Below are positions 23,489-32,608 of a stretch of DNA of 64,000 nt, one piece after another (the stretch's first letter is position 1; the number at the start of each line of letters is the position of its first letter). This DNA is from HGM04593 sp045646845 (GTDB lineage Bacteria; Bacteroidota; Bacteroidia; Bacteroidales; Bacteroidaceae), in NCBI GenBank assembly GCA_045646845.1, contig JAZRLO010000007.1, positions 186,001-250,000 of the forward strand, read 5' to 3'. The notes below the pieces were generated by a model. That model was not told the origin of the DNA, did no database searches, and was given only the letters and a program-made list of their open reading frames with translations. The translations under genes were made by a program, and so were the position numbers.

Positions 23489-24430
23489 ATGAAGAAGTGG
23501 TTATTGACGGCATTGCTTGCAGCGTGTACCTTCGCAAAGGTTGACGCGCAGTTCGACGCACACTTCACCCATTACTGGAAGATGCTCAACTTCTACAACC
23601 CGGCAGGAGCCGGCGCAGAGGAGAGAATGCTGATATATGCGGCATACAGCAACCAGCTTACAGGATTCGACAACAGCCCTAAGACCATGCTGCTGAACGT
23701 GGACGCCCCTATCCCGTTCGTGAACGGAGACCACAACCTTGGCCTGGGAGTGGTGAACGATGACATCGGTCTCTTCAGCAACCAGCATCTCTATCTCAAC
23801 TACGCTTACGGATTCAAGCTTTTTGGCGGACGCCTTGCTGCAGGGGTGCAGTTGGGACTTGTGAACTGCAGTTTCGACAACAAGGACATAATACTGGGAG
23901 GAGAGAGCAACGACCCGGCATTTCCAAGCGGCAATGCCGACGGAAACAGCATTGACTTCGGCGCAGGAGTGATGTACCGGCACAAATATTTCTATGCCGG
24001 GCTCTCGGGCATACACCTCAATGCACCGCTTGTCCTTCTCGGTGAAAAGAACGAAATACAGGTTGATCCGTTCCTTAATTTTATGGCCGGAGGCAATATA
24101 CCGATTAAAAATACGTTAATATCCATACAGCCCTCACTGCAGGTGATGACCGACCTTGTCGCGTGGCGTGCCGACATAACGGCAAGAGGAACATACAGCT
24201 ACAATGACAAGGAGTTTTTCGGAGGCATAACATACAGCCCGATGACATCTGTATCGGCGTTCCTCGGCATCGAGTTCATGAACATAACCGCAAGCTATGG
24301 CTACGAACTCTACACGTCGGGAATAGGGGCAAAGAACGGAAGCCACGACATCTATCTGGGATACAAGATAGACCTTAATGTATTTAAGAAAGAGAAGAAT
24401 AAACATAACAGTATAAGAGTTTTGCAATGA
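23489..24430 (+). CDS. porP: Type IX secretion system barrel PorP/SprF
   Basis: Outer-membrane beta-barrel of the PorP/SprF family (PF11751), which links T9SS to substrates or to the GldK/N ring. The protein is 313 aa from the ATG at 23489 (MKKWLLTALLAACTFAKVDA as signal peptide); an earlier in-frame TTG adds six residues and has no support. Family features are QFDAHFTHYWKMLNFYNPAGAG at the mature N-terminus, then LGLGVVNDDIGLF and a strand-rich C-terminus (GSHDIYLGYKIDL). Its stop overlaps the gldK start (ATGA), fixing it as the first gene of porP-gldK-gldL-gldM-gldN. Confidence 0.93.
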   Translation: MKKWLLTALLAACTFAKVDAQFDAHFTHYWKMLNFYNPAGAGAEERMLIYAAYSNQLTGFDNSPKTMLLNVDAPIPFVNGDHNLGLGVVNDDIGLFSNQHLYLNYAYGFKLFGGRLAAGVQLGLVNCSFDNKDIILGGESNDPAFPSGNADGNSIDFGAGVMYRHKYFYAGLSGIHLNAPLVLLGEKNEIQVDPFLNFMAGGNIPIKNTLISIQPSLQVMTDLVAWRADITARGTYSYNDKEFFGGITYSPMTSVSAFLGIEFMNITASYGYELYTSGIGAKNGSHDIYLGYKIDLNVFKKEKNKHNSIRVLQ

Positions 24431-25860
24431 TGAAGAAGATCGTTTTTCTGTCAATGATTGCCCTGTCGATAGTGATGACATCGTGTTTCAGTCCACGCAA
24501 CGGAATGAGCGGCGCGAACGGCGGTGAAGTTACAGGAATCAGCGGCTCAGCGGTAAACGAGCCGGCACCATACGGTATGGTACTTGTGCAGAGAGGTTCA
24601 ATAAAGATAGGTGACGAAAAAGCCGACTCCCTATGGGGTTCGGGAGCACCGGTCAAGGATGTCTCAGTAGAAGCATTCTGGATGGACGAGACCGAGGTAT
24701 CGAATGCCAAATACCGCCAGTTCGTTTTCTGGGTACGCGACTCAATTATCCGTGAACGCCTTGCCGACCCCGCATACGGCGGTGACGAGACATTCAAGAT
24801 AACCGAGGACGAGTATGGCGAACCCATAACTCCGTATCTCAACTGGAAGAAACCCATCCCTTGGAAAAAGCCGACAGAAGATGAACTGCGTGCCATTGAA
24901 AGCGTATATATCAAAAACCCGATTACAGGAGAAAAGATGCTCGATGCATCGCAAATGAACTACAGATACGAGATTTATGACTACACACAGGCGGCATTAC
25001 GCAAAAACCGTCTGAACCCAGAAGAGCGCAACCGCAACACTGATATTCCGACCGATTACGACGCTGTAGTTACAATTTCAAAGGACACGGCATACATAGA
25101 CGAGGAGGGCGTGATAGTACGCGAAACGATTAACCGCCCGTTGTCAAGCCCGTACGACTTCCTGAACACATACATTGTGAACATCTACCCCGACACCACA
25201 TGTTGGGTCAACGATTTCCCCAATGCCAACAACGAGACATACCTGAAGCTCTACTTCAGCCACCCCAACTATGACAACTACCCGGTTGTCGGCGTAAGCT
25301 GGGAACAGGCCAACGCCTTCTGCGCATGGCGTACGGAGTATCTCCTCAAGGGAATGGGAGCACATTCGAAATGGATACAGCGATACCGACTGCCTTCGGA
25401 GGCCGAATGGGAATATGCGGCGCGCGGCAAGGAGGGCAACCGTTTCCCATGGGAACAGGGTGACACCAAGAGCGAAGAGGGATGCTACTATGCCAACTAC
25501 AAGCCCGGGGAAGGCAACTACACAAAGGACGGAAGCCTCATCACATCACGTTGCGGAATATTCTCGGCCAACACAAACGGCCTCTACGACATGGCAGGAA
25601 ACGTGGCAGAGTGGACCTCCACCATATATACCGAAGCCGGCATACTCCAGATGAGCGACATCAACCCCGACCTGCAGTACCGTGCGGCAAAGGAGGACCC
25701 CTATTACATGAAGAAGAAGGCAGTCCGCGGTGGTTCATGGAAAGACCCGGTAAAGTACATACAGGGTGCCACACGCTCGTATGAATACCAGAACGAATCA
25801 CGTTCATACATAGGGTTCCGTTGTGTACGCAGCTACGCTGGAAGCGACAGCAGAAGATAA
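24427..25860 (+). CDS. gldK: T9SS ring lipoprotein GldK/PorK
   Basis: Outer-membrane lipoprotein (477 aa, lipobox MTSC at about residue 20) that forms the large periplasmic ring of the type IX system with GldN. The body is a formylglycine-generating-enzyme-like (SUMF1) fold: PYGMVLVQRGSIKIGD, FWMDETEVSNAKYRQF, VVGVSWEQANAFCAWR, YRLPSEAEWEYAARG, NTNGLYDMAGNVAEW and KAVRGGSWKDP, ending in YIGFRCVRS. The fold is structural here, not catalytic. Starts with ATGATG overlapping the porP stop by four bases. Confidence 0.95.
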   Translation: MMKKIVFLSMIALSIVMTSCFSPRNGMSGANGGEVTGISGSAVNEPAPYGMVLVQRGSIKIGDEKADSLWGSGAPVKDVSVEAFWMDETEVSNAKYRQFVFWVRDSIIRERLADPAYGGDETFKITEDEYGEPITPYLNWKKPIPWKKPTEDELRAIESVYIKNPITGEKMLDASQMNYRYEIYDYTQAALRKNRLNPEERNRNTDIPTDYDAVVTISKDTAYIDEEGVIVRETINRPLSSPYDFLNTYIVNIYPDTTCWVNDFPNANNETYLKLYFSHPNYDNYPVVGVSWEQANAFCAWRTEYLLKGMGAHSKWIQRYRLPSEAEWEYAARGKEGNRFPWEQGDTKSEEGCYYANYKPGEGNYTKDGSLITSRCGIFSANTNGLYDMAGNVAEWTSTIYTEAGILQMSDINPDLQYRAAKEDPYYMKKKAVRGGSWKDPVKYIQGATRSYEYQNESRSYIGFRCVRSYAGSDSRR

Positions 25861-25894
25861 AAACAGTATTACCAAGAGAAAAATATCACAGAAT

Positions 25895-26704
25895 ATGAAA
25901 AAGGCTAAAGGTTTTATTAGAGGCTTACAGGCATTCATGGACTCGGCAAGAGGCAAGACCATTCTGAACTACCTCTACAGCTGGGGTGCGGCTGTCGTAA
26001 TTTTGGGAACATTGTTCAAACTGACACATATGGCAGGTGCCAACCTGATGCTTTTCGTAGGTATGGGTACCGAGGTTCTGGTGTTCTTCTTCTCCGCATT
26101 CGAGCGTCCGTATGAGATTGCCGAAGAGGAAAAGAGAGAAGAGGCTGCAGCAGGTGTATATGCCGCAGGCGGACAGCCAGTCATAATAAACGGACCGATA
26201 GTTGCCGGCGGTGTAGCACAGCAGGCTGTTGCAGCTACAAGTGACCAGCCTGCCGAAAGAGCAGACAGCAATGAGGCGGTTGCAGAAACACCGGTAGCAG
26301 CACCTGTTGTCATAGGCGGAGGCACAGCGCCGGCCATGGCCAATGCGTCATATGCACCTGCCGCAATTACTGCCGCCAATGCAGAAAACATCGAAGAGAT
26401 GGGCAAAGTGACAGAAGAGTACATAGAGCAGGTACGTGCACTCAACGAGGCAATGTCACGCATCTCACAGCAGACAGAGGCACTCGGCAAGAGCATGGAG
26501 GAGATGGATACACTCGGCCGCAACCTCACAGGCGTGAATGCCATATATGAAGTCCAGCTGCGCGGTGCCGGAGGCCAGCTCAACGCAATTGACCAGGTCA
26601 ATGAACAGACCAAGAAGATGGCACAGCAGATTGAAGAACTCAACAGCCTCTATGCCCGCATGATAGAGGCCATGACATCCAACATGAACCGTCCACAAAT
26701 CTAA
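25895..26704 (+). CDS. gldL: T9SS motor protein GldL/PorL
   Basis: Inner-membrane stator-like protein (269 aa) that with GldM turns proton motive force into motion for type IX secretion. Two N-terminal spans (about residues 24-41 and 50-68) carry the conserved membrane glutamate E60 in VGMGTEVLVFFFSAFE, matching the essential Glu of the family. A long Ala/Val/Pro-rich linker (about 85-175) is followed by a coiled-coil-like C-terminus (MGKVTEEYIEQVRALNEAMS and on). I use the ATG at 25895 (MKKAKGFIRG); an in-frame start at 25823 would overlap gldK by 38 bases and add 24 unsupported residues. Confidence 0.94.
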   Translation: MKKAKGFIRGLQAFMDSARGKTILNYLYSWGAAVVILGTLFKLTHMAGANLMLFVGMGTEVLVFFFSAFERPYEIAEEEKREEAAAGVYAAGGQPVIINGPIVAGGVAQQAVAATSDQPAERADSNEAVAETPVAAPVVIGGGTAPAMANASYAPAAITAANAENIEEMGKVTEEYIEQVRALNEAMSRISQQTEALGKSMEEMDTLGRNLTGVNAIYEVQLRGAGGQLNAIDQVNEQTKKMAQQIEELNSLYARMIEAMTSNMNRPQI

Positions 26705-26715
26705 AGAGCGACGCA

Positions 26716-28293
26716 ATGAAGATAAAGAAACAGAAAGTCTCACCGCGTCAGAAGATGATAAACCTAATGTACGTTCTTCTGATGGCGATGCTTGCCCTGA
26801 ACGTTTCTTCGGACGTGCTCGTCGGATTCACATTGGTGGACGAGAGCCTGACAAAGAGTACCGAAAATGCCGGCAAGCAGAATGAGGCAATATACAGCAG
26901 CCTTGCTGCATCAATGGAAGAGAACCCGGAAAAGACCCGGATATGGTACGAGAAGGCTACCGAGGTCAAGGAGCGCTCCAACAGCCTTTACGACCTTGCG
27001 GACAGCCTCAAGGTATGTATCGCCAAGAAGGCGGACGGACCGGCTGGCGACTGCACCAACCTGAAGAACCGCGAGGACCTGGAGGCATCTACATTTGTCA
27101 TGCTGTCACCGGGAAACAAAGGTGGCGAGACATTGTACAACGCAATAGAGTCATACCGCAGTTTCCTGTTGGAAATGGTTACGGACTCGGCACTTAAGAA
27201 AATTGTCAGGACAAGCTTGAGCACCGATGTTCCAAAGCGTGACATATCACTGCTGAAGAACTGGCAGGAATATCATTTCGAGAGCATGCCGGCCATTGCG
27301 GCAATTACACTGCTCACGAAGATACAGAACGACGTCCGTTATGTCGAAGGCGAAGTGATGCACTCACTCATAAAGAACATCGGCATGGGAGATGTACGCG
27401 TGAACCAGTTGAGCGCGCTTGTAATTCCAAGCTCAAAGACCGTTGTCCGCGGCGGCAACTTTTCGGCACAGATAATACTTGCGGCTGTTGACACAACTAA
27501 ACGTCCGCAGATATTCATCGGCGGCAAGGAGCTCTCCAACAGCAAAGGTGAATACACCATAAACTGCGGAAGGAGCGGTGACTACACGCTCAGCGGATAT
27601 ATGCTTGTAGATGACGGCTCGGGAAAAGAGAGCAAATATGAATTCTCGCAGGGATATACGGTCGTTGACCCGTCGGCAACGGTAAGTGCCACAATGATGA
27701 ACGTATTCTACGCAGGATACTCCAACCCGGTGAGCATATCGGTTCCGGGAGTGCCGGCGAACAGGATATCGGCAAACATATCACAAGGTTCGGGCACAAT
27801 AAAGAGTGACGGCAAGGGAGGATATATAGTAGTGCCCAACAAGGTCGGTGAAGAGATAAAAATCAATGTTACGGCACGCAACGATGACGGCAGAAGCCAG
27901 AGCATGGGCGAGTACGCCTTCCGCGTACGCAAGCTGCCCGACCCGACACCGTTCATAGAATACAAGGACAAGGACGGTCACACACAGCGTTACAGAGGAG
28001 CGGCACCGTTCAGCAAACAGGCCTTGATGGGAACCAACGGTATCGGGGCTGCAATAGACGACGGACTGCTGAACATCGGCTTCAGCGTACTCTCTTTCGA
28101 GACCATATTCTACGACAATATGGGAAATGCCATTCTTCTGAAGTCGCAGGGTGCATCGTTCACCGCACAACAGAAGGAGATGATGCGCAACCTCGGACGC
28201 GGAAAGAGATTCTACATCTCACGCGTAAGGGCCATGGGACCCGACAAGATAGAAAGACAACTGTCGAATACACTTGAGGTCATTATAAACTGA
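26716..28293 (+). CDS. gldM: T9SS motor protein GldM/PorM
   Basis: Inner-membrane protein (525 aa) with one N-terminal span (PRQKMINLMYVLLMAMLALN, about residues 10-29) and a long periplasmic part of four domains that reaches the GldK/N ring. The N-terminus is almost identical to the family consensus, and the C-terminal domain has the expected FEVRKLP-like RKLPDPTPFIEYKDKDG and the closing LGRGKRFYISRVRAMGPDKI. The 11-base gap after gldL and 27-base gap to gldN indicate co-transcription. Confidence 0.95.
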   Translation: MKIKKQKVSPRQKMINLMYVLLMAMLALNVSSDVLVGFTLVDESLTKSTENAGKQNEAIYSSLAASMEENPEKTRIWYEKATEVKERSNSLYDLADSLKVCIAKKADGPAGDCTNLKNREDLEASTFVMLSPGNKGGETLYNAIESYRSFLLEMVTDSALKKIVRTSLSTDVPKRDISLLKNWQEYHFESMPAIAAITLLTKIQNDVRYVEGEVMHSLIKNIGMGDVRVNQLSALVIPSSKTVVRGGNFSAQIILAAVDTTKRPQIFIGGKELSNSKGEYTINCGRSGDYTLSGYMLVDDGSGKESKYEFSQGYTVVDPSATVSATMMNVFYAGYSNPVSISVPGVPANRISANISQGSGTIKSDGKGGYIVVPNKVGEEIKINVTARNDDGRSQSMGEYAFRVRKLPDPTPFIEYKDKDGHTQRYRGAAPFSKQALMGTNGIGAAIDDGLLNIGFSVLSFETIFYDNMGNAILLKSQGASFTAQQKEMMRNLGRGKRFYISRVRAMGPDKIERQLSNTLEVIIN

Positions 28294-28320
28294 TAACAAA
28301 AAACAAAAACATAAGAAGTT

Positions 28321-29397
28321 ATGCAATACATCAGCAAGCTATTCATTCTGCTCTCTTTCCTGTTCATGGCACAGGCAACCACAGCTCAGCCGCCAGCACG
28401 CAAGAAGGAAAAGACAAAGAAGGAGAACAGGTCGGAGAATAAAGGCACAGTGCTCAGCGAAAGGGCTAAAAGCCAATATCCGGGCAATGTAACCCCTCAG
28501 GAGGTTGACTGGAAGCGCGAGGTTTACCGCGAGCTCGACCTCAGCAAGGAGAAGAACGCATCGCTCTACTTTCCCGTAGAACCGATAGGGGAAAGCATGA
28601 ACCTCTTCACATATCTGTTCAAGAATGTTCTGGACGGCAACATCACGGCCTACAAGTACAACCTGGACGGATACGAGCAGTTCACCGAAGGAAACATCCT
28701 TGCCCCCAAGGAGCTGCTGGAAAACAACAGCATCTATTACGAGGAAGAGAACGGAAAATATATTGTCGGGAAGAGCGATATTCCAAGTGCCGAAGTGTTG
28801 AGCTACTTCATCAAGGAGAGCCATTACTATGACCAGCGTACAGGAACCTACGGAAGACGCATCACGGCAATATGCCCGGTAATGCACCGCTCCGACGAGT
28901 TTGCTTTCGAGAAGACAAAGTTCCCGCTGTTCTGGCTGAACTATGACGAAATTGCCCCATTGCTCACCAGACAGACAGTCGTGACCAGCAGCCTCAACAA
29001 TGTGGCAGCGATGACCTTCAGCGACTATTTCAACAAAGGGTGCTACGAAGGAGAGATATACAGGACCATTAACATGCAGAACCTTGCCATATCACAATAC
29101 TGCAAGGATTCGGTGGCCGTGAAGAAAGAGCAGGAGAAGATTGAGCAGCAGCTCAGCGACTTCCGCACGAACTTATGGAACACGAAGACCATAGCCGAAA
29201 TAGAGCAGGATTCCATCAATGCGGCCATCGAAGCGAAAAGAGACTCGATAGACACCGCAGACGGCAAGAAGACCGACAAGAAAAAGACAACACGCAAGAC
29301 AAAGAAGAAAGAAGACAAGAAGGAGGAGAAGAAAGTAAAGAAGAATGACAGCGGCACGAAGCCTGCACGCGCATCGGTACGCCGCACACGCAGATAA
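28321..29397 (+). CDS. gldN: T9SS ring protein GldN/PorN with Lys-rich tail
   Basis: Periplasmic partner of GldK in the type IX ring (358 aa). It has a signal peptide (LFILLSFLFMAQATTAQ) and the family's core: VDWKREVYRELDLSKEKNASLYFPVEPIGES-MNLFTYLFKN, then GRRITAICPVMHR and PLFWLNYDEIAPLLTRQ. The last 48 residues or so (about 311-358) are an unusual, almost purely basic tail rich in Lys/Thr/Glu and ending in ASVRRTRR; it looks disordered and I do not recall it as a family feature. Last gene of the operon. Confidence 0.93.
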   Translation: MQYISKLFILLSFLFMAQATTAQPPARKKEKTKKENRSENKGTVLSERAKSQYPGNVTPQEVDWKREVYRELDLSKEKNASLYFPVEPIGESMNLFTYLFKNVLDGNITAYKYNLDGYEQFTEGNILAPKELLENNSIYYEEENGKYIVGKSDIPSAEVLSYFIKESHYYDQRTGTYGRRITAICPVMHRSDEFAFEKTKFPLFWLNYDEIAPLLTRQTVVTSSLNNVAAMTFSDYFNKGCYEGEIYRTINMQNLAISQYCKDSVAVKKEQEKIEQQLSDFRTNLWNTKTIAEIEQDSINAAIEAKRDSIDTADGKKTDKKKTTRKTKKKEDKKEEKKVKKNDSGTKPARASVRRTRR

Positions 29398-29413
29398 TAT
29401 TTTATACAGTTTT

Positions 29414-29446
29414 TTTGTTTATTTACTTATTTTATAATTACTTTTG
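29414..29446 (+). promoter_or_regulatory. Promoter of the beta-barrel gene at 29530
   Basis: TTTG at 29414-29417, a 21-base spacer and TACTTTTG at 29439-29446 match both boxes. Start near 29453. Confidence 0.7.
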
Positions 29447-29465
29447 TAGCATAAAATAGGTATTG

Positions 29466-29510
29466 AAGCAGCATTGAGATACCTTGATATCCTTTGCTGC
29501 TTTTGTTTAA
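29466..29510 (+). terminator. Hairpin with T-run after gldN, terminator or attenuator
   Basis: AAGCAGC (29466-29472) pairs with GCTGCTT (29496-29502), followed by TTGTTT. It lies downstream of the promoter at 29414-29446, so it could end read-through from the T9SS operon or attenuate the next gene. Confidence 0.45.
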
Positions 29511-29529
29511 TCATTAAAAAAGAACTGTT

Positions 29530-30180
29530 ATGAAGAAATTTTTCGGAATCCTGATGATGGTCGCACTCTTCACAGCGGCACCAGCGGCAGCACAGGTAGA
29601 TTGGGGTGTAAAGGCCGGAGTTAACATTGCCCAGAAGCCATCGAACCTCGACGATGTCATGGAAACTGTCAAAGGAAAGGCAGGCTGGTATGTCGGCCCA
29701 ATGATAAAGGCTACAATCCCGGTCATAGGACTCGGCGTTGAGGCAAACCTCCTCTATTCACAGAGTAACTCAGAGATTGAGGGCGTAGATATAAAGAGAC
29801 AGAGCATCGACCTTCCGCTCTATCTGCGTTACGAATTGTCAATACCGGCCATCAACAAGTTCGTTGAGCCTTTCATCGCTGCCGGTCCACAGTGGAGCTG
29901 GAACATCGGTGAGAAGAAGTTCTCTTGGGTTGATGCGGCTGCAAGCAGCCTGCTCGGACAGGAGCAGCTCAAGGAATATACACTGAAAAGCAGCAACCTC
30001 AGCATCAACGTCGGCATCGGTGCTGTGCTCTTCAGTCATCTCCAGCTGCATGCAAACTACAATATCGCACTTGGCAGCACCAGTGAATATACAGACGTGG
30101 TAAGCAGCGTGACAAACGCGTTGGAGAACATCAAGTCAAAGACCAACACTTGGCAGATTTCTGTAGCTTATATTTTCTGA
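29530..30180 (+). CDS. Outer-membrane beta-barrel protein (PorT-like superfamily)
   Basis: A 216-residue exported barrel: signal peptide MKKFFGILMMVALFTAAPAAAQ, then VDWGVKAGVNIAQKPS, YVGPMIKATIPVIGLGVEANLLYSQS and a C-terminal strand WQISVAYIF with terminal Phe. This is the OMP_b-brl_2 pattern (PF13568). It has its own promoter and a terminator at 30204-30234, so it is monocistronic despite following gldN. The T9SS gene porT belongs to this superfamily, but nothing here shows that this is PorT itself rather than a general barrel. Confidence 0.8.
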   Translation: MKKFFGILMMVALFTAAPAAAQVDWGVKAGVNIAQKPSNLDDVMETVKGKAGWYVGPMIKATIPVIGLGVEANLLYSQSNSEIEGVDIKRQSIDLPLYLRYELSIPAINKFVEPFIAAGPQWSWNIGEKKFSWVDAAASSLLGQEQLKEYTLKSSNLSINVGIGAVLFSHLQLHANYNIALGSTSEYTDVVSSVTNALENIKSKTNTWQISVAYIF

Positions 30181-30203
30181 TTGAAAAAACAATACACAGC
30201 GAT

Positions 30204-30234
30204 AGGGTGACCCCAAAGTCAACAGGGTCACCCT
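30204..30234 (+). terminator. Terminator of the beta-barrel gene
   Basis: AGGGTGACCC (30204-30213) pairs with GGGTCACCCT (30225-30234). The GGGTGACCC core is shared with the terminator at 5695-5741. Confidence 0.7.
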
Positions 30235-30317
30235 AATTGTCATAAGTAGCGAAACAGTCATACGGTTTTTACAAGAAATCAATTTTAGTAAGTCAAACAG
30301 TTTCCAATATCATATCA

Positions 30318-31502
30318 ATGAAAGAGAGTTCCTCAAAATTGTTAGAACTGCTGGGCATAGAGACAAATCACCAGGAATTGCTGAACTGGGTGATAGCCAT
30401 TGCCGGAACAATATTGCTGTTCTTCGGAAGCAGATTCATATGCCGCACTATCATCATTCCCATGACCAAGGCCCTGACAAAAAAGACCGCAAGCAAGTGG
30501 GACGACATCATCTTAAACGAAAGGAATGTCAAGATAGGGTGCGACCTCATTCCCGCGATACTGCTGGCAGCCTTCATTCCGTTCTTATTCAGCGAGGAGA
30601 CGATGCTTTACACAGTTCTGTCAAGATGCTGCAGCGTATATATCACAGTCGTTGTTATAAAGTTGCTGTGCGGAATCTTCAGTTCACTAAGCAGGATATC
30701 GAGCGAGGCTGAAAGGACAAAGAACCATACTATGCAGGGAGTATTCCAGATGCTCAAGATTATAACAATCAGCATTGGAGCCATAATAATAGTAGGCATA
30801 GTAATGGACAAAGACCCGACGACACTGCTTACCGGACTGGGAGCCTCTGCGGCCATACTCATGCTCGTATTCAAAGACAGCATAATGGGACTTGTTGCAG
30901 GTGTGCAGCTCTCTGCAAACGACATGCTCCGCCCGGGAGACTGGATAGAGTTACCTAAATACGGTGCCGACGGAAATGTGATAGAGGTCACGCTTACCAC
31001 AGTCAAGGTACAGAACTGGGACAAGACCATAACGACAATTCCCCCATATGTGCTCGTAAGCGATTCGTTCCAGAACTGGAGAGGCATGTTCGACAGTGGC
31101 GGCAGGCGCATCAAAAGGTCGATATACATAGACATGAACAGTGTCGGTTTCTGCAGCGCGGAACAGATCAAGGATTACCGGTCCAAGGGACTTGTCAAAG
31201 AGACCGAAAGTGAAAGGGCTGTCAACCTGACACTTTTCCGCGAGTGGCTTGAAGAGTGGCTGCACAACCACCCTTCCGTAAACAAAGATATGACCATAAT
31301 GGTACGTCAATTGCAACCTACCCCTCAAGGATTGCCACTCGAGCTATACTTCTTCTTCAACGGGACACAATGGGTTCAATACGAGCACTTTCAGGCCGAA
31401 ATATTCGAGTACGTGCTGGCGATTATGCCGGAATTCGGGCTGAAAGCATTCCAGAGCCCTTCGGGCGAAGACATCTCCGGCATGTCCGCAAAAAGGAACT
31501 GA
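30318..31502 (+). CDS. Small-conductance mechanosensitive channel (MscS family)
   Basis: A 394-residue inner-membrane channel that releases solutes on hypo-osmotic shock. Four to five N-terminal spans (from about residue 20) lead to the pore helix and the MscS beta-domain signature: TLLTGLGASAAILMLVFKDSIMGLVAGVQLSANDMLRPGDWIELPKYGADGNVIEVTLTTVKVQNWD (about residues 172-240). The C-terminal cytosolic vestibule follows. It resembles YbdG-type longer members more than minimal MscS. A perfect bidirectional terminator follows at 31503-31549. Confidence 0.92.
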   Translation: MKESSSKLLELLGIETNHQELLNWVIAIAGTILLFFGSRFICRTIIIPMTKALTKKTASKWDDIILNERNVKIGCDLIPAILLAAFIPFLFSEETMLYTVLSRCCSVYITVVVIKLLCGIFSSLSRISSEAERTKNHTMQGVFQMLKIITISIGAIIIVGIVMDKDPTTLLTGLGASAAILMLVFKDSIMGLVAGVQLSANDMLRPGDWIELPKYGADGNVIEVTLTTVKVQNWDKTITTIPPYVLVSDSFQNWRGMFDSGGRRIKRSIYIDMNSVGFCSAEQIKDYRSKGLVKETESERAVNLTLFREWLEEWLHNHPSVNKDMTIMVRQLQPTPQGLPLELYFFFNGTQWVQYEHFQAEIFEYVLAIMPEFGLKAFQSPSGEDISGMSAKRN

Positions 31503-31549
31503 TAACAACAATGCTGCATGAATGTTCTGTTCATGCAGCATTGTTGTTA
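31503..31549. terminator. Bidirectional terminator
   Basis: A perfect 20-bp inverted repeat (31503-31522 with 31530-31549) around TGTTCTG. It lies between the convergent mscS-type gene and the lipoprotein at 31580, with T-rich flanks in both directions. Confidence 0.88.
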
Positions 31550-31579
31550 CTATAACCCGTACTGATGCCCGATATAGTA

Positions 31580-32125
31580 TCAGATTCCTGAGAATTCCTT
31601 TGAACGTGCAGCAACGGCAGACTTGAATTCACTCTCTGCTGATGTCACGCGTGCCTTGTCCGCGCCCGAAAGATGCCCGAGTTCCTGCTTATAATCCATG
31701 TTTACCATCTGAATATCCTTTGTCGATTGCTGTACAGCTTTCTGGAACGTCTCATAGTCCGTAGCCTTTTCAACACGCTCCTTGCCAGCACTATACACGT
31801 CAAGGAGCTGCGACAGAGGAGGATACACAGCCCTTGTCCTGTTCCTCACAGCGGCGACAAACGAGTTTTCGCTTGACTTGAGCCTATTGATGAGGGCATA
31901 GTCCTTATTCTTTCCGCGAAGAAGCTCCTCTACTTCGTCACCATTGGCAAATACTATACCGTCGATATCCGAGGCAACACTTGCCCTCAACTCCTCGAGT
32001 TCCTCCATTGAAGAGGCATCGACGGCATCCAGAGCCGCATCTTCATACACAGCGCACATCCTTTCCACCGGATTGCCGCAAGAGAAAAGGAACAAAGCCA
32101 AAAGCGAGCAATAAAAAACTTTCAT
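31580..32125 (-). CDS. Small lipoprotein, member 1 of a related trio
   Basis: A 181-residue predicted lipoprotein of unknown function (lipobox FLFSC near residue 16). The mature part is helical and charged, opening with CAVYEDAALDAVDASSMEELEELRASVASDIDGIVF. The same pattern, an alanine-rich helix, then an S-x-E-E-L/I turn, then a second helix ending near a D/E-rich turn, is seen in the two lipoproteins at 32276 and 32728. I chose the ATG at 32125 (MKVFYCSLLALFLFSC) because the earlier in-frame start adds 18 residues before the signal peptide. Confidence 0.72.
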   Translation of the reverse strand: MKVFYCSLLALFLFSCGNPVERMCAVYEDAALDAVDASSMEELEELRASVASDIDGIVFANGDEVEELLRGKNKDYALINRLKSSENSFVAAVRNRTRAVYPPLSQLLDVYSAGKERVEKATDYETFQKAVQQSTKDIQMVNMDYKQELGHLSGADKARVTSAESEFKSAVAARSKEFSGI

Positions 32126-32190
32126 GATTATCCGATTTTTGCAACGCAAATATATATCATTTTTTGCAAGAGATTCCACCCGATAACAAA

Positions 32191-32214
32191 AAAAGAGTAC
32201 CGAAGTACTCTTTT
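32191..32214 (-). terminator. Terminator of lipoprotein 2
   Basis: AAAAGAGTAC pairs with GTACTCTTTT around a CGAA loop; on the minus strand the T-run follows the stem. It lies downstream of the gene at 32276-32608. Confidence 0.75.
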
Positions 32215-32240
32215 AGAATAAGAAGCTGTCTGGATTTCTA

Positions 32241-32274
32241 AAAAACTGGCGATATAAATTCAAACAGTTTCCAA
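32241..32274 (+). repeat. Dispersed intergenic repeat, copy B
   Basis: AAAAACTGGCGATATAAATT then CAAACAGTTTCC, directly abutting the 3' end of lipoprotein gene 2. The preceding bases AGAAGCTGTCTGGATTTCTA (32221-32240) resemble the shorter palindromes at 57333-57355 and 59370-59397. Confidence 0.6.
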
Positions 32275-32275
32275 G

Positions 32276-32608
32276 TTAAAGCTGTTTTCTTCTTTCGCGT
32301 TTTGCCTTTCTGTAAGCCTTCTTAGCCTCATCAACCTTATCATCTTCGGCGCGAATGGCATCAGCTTCTTCATCGCTTCCTTTCAAACGAATCTCCATGT
32401 CGGCTTTGAATTCTTCTTTGTTTTCCAGGAGAAAGGCTGCGATATCCGCCTCCAGTTTGGCATCAATCTGTTTGATTTCGTCCTTAGACTTGGCTACCTT
32501 CACAGCCTCTGTCGCGTCCTTATAGATAGCTGCTGCCTGATCATACTTATTACCTCCACAACTCACAATCATAACCATTGCCACAATGGCAAAAAACAAT
32601 TTCTTCAT
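32276..32608 (-). CDS. Small lipoprotein, member 2 of a related trio
   Basis: A 110-residue predicted lipoprotein (MKKLFFAIVAMVMIVSC, lipobox IVSC, followed by GG). The mature part is a charged helical hairpin, AAAIYKDATEAVKVAKSKDE then IKQIDAKLEADIAAFLLENKEEF, ending in a basic segment (KKAYRKAKRERRKQL). It resembles the N-terminal part of the 31580 protein, so these are probably diverged duplicates. It has its own terminator (32191-32214). Function unknown. Confidence 0.72.
   Translation of the reverse strand: MKKLFFAIVAMVMIVSCGGNKYDQAAAIYKDATEAVKVAKSKDEIKQIDAKLEADIAAFLLENKEEFKADMEIRLKGSDEEADAIRAEDDKVDEAKKAYRKAKRERRKQL

Noticed and set aside
24427..25860. GldK as a true sulfatase-modifying (formylglycine-generating) enzyme
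   Set aside because: The SUMF1-like fold is present, but the lipobox, length and position within porP-gldKLMN identify the structural T9SS ring protein.
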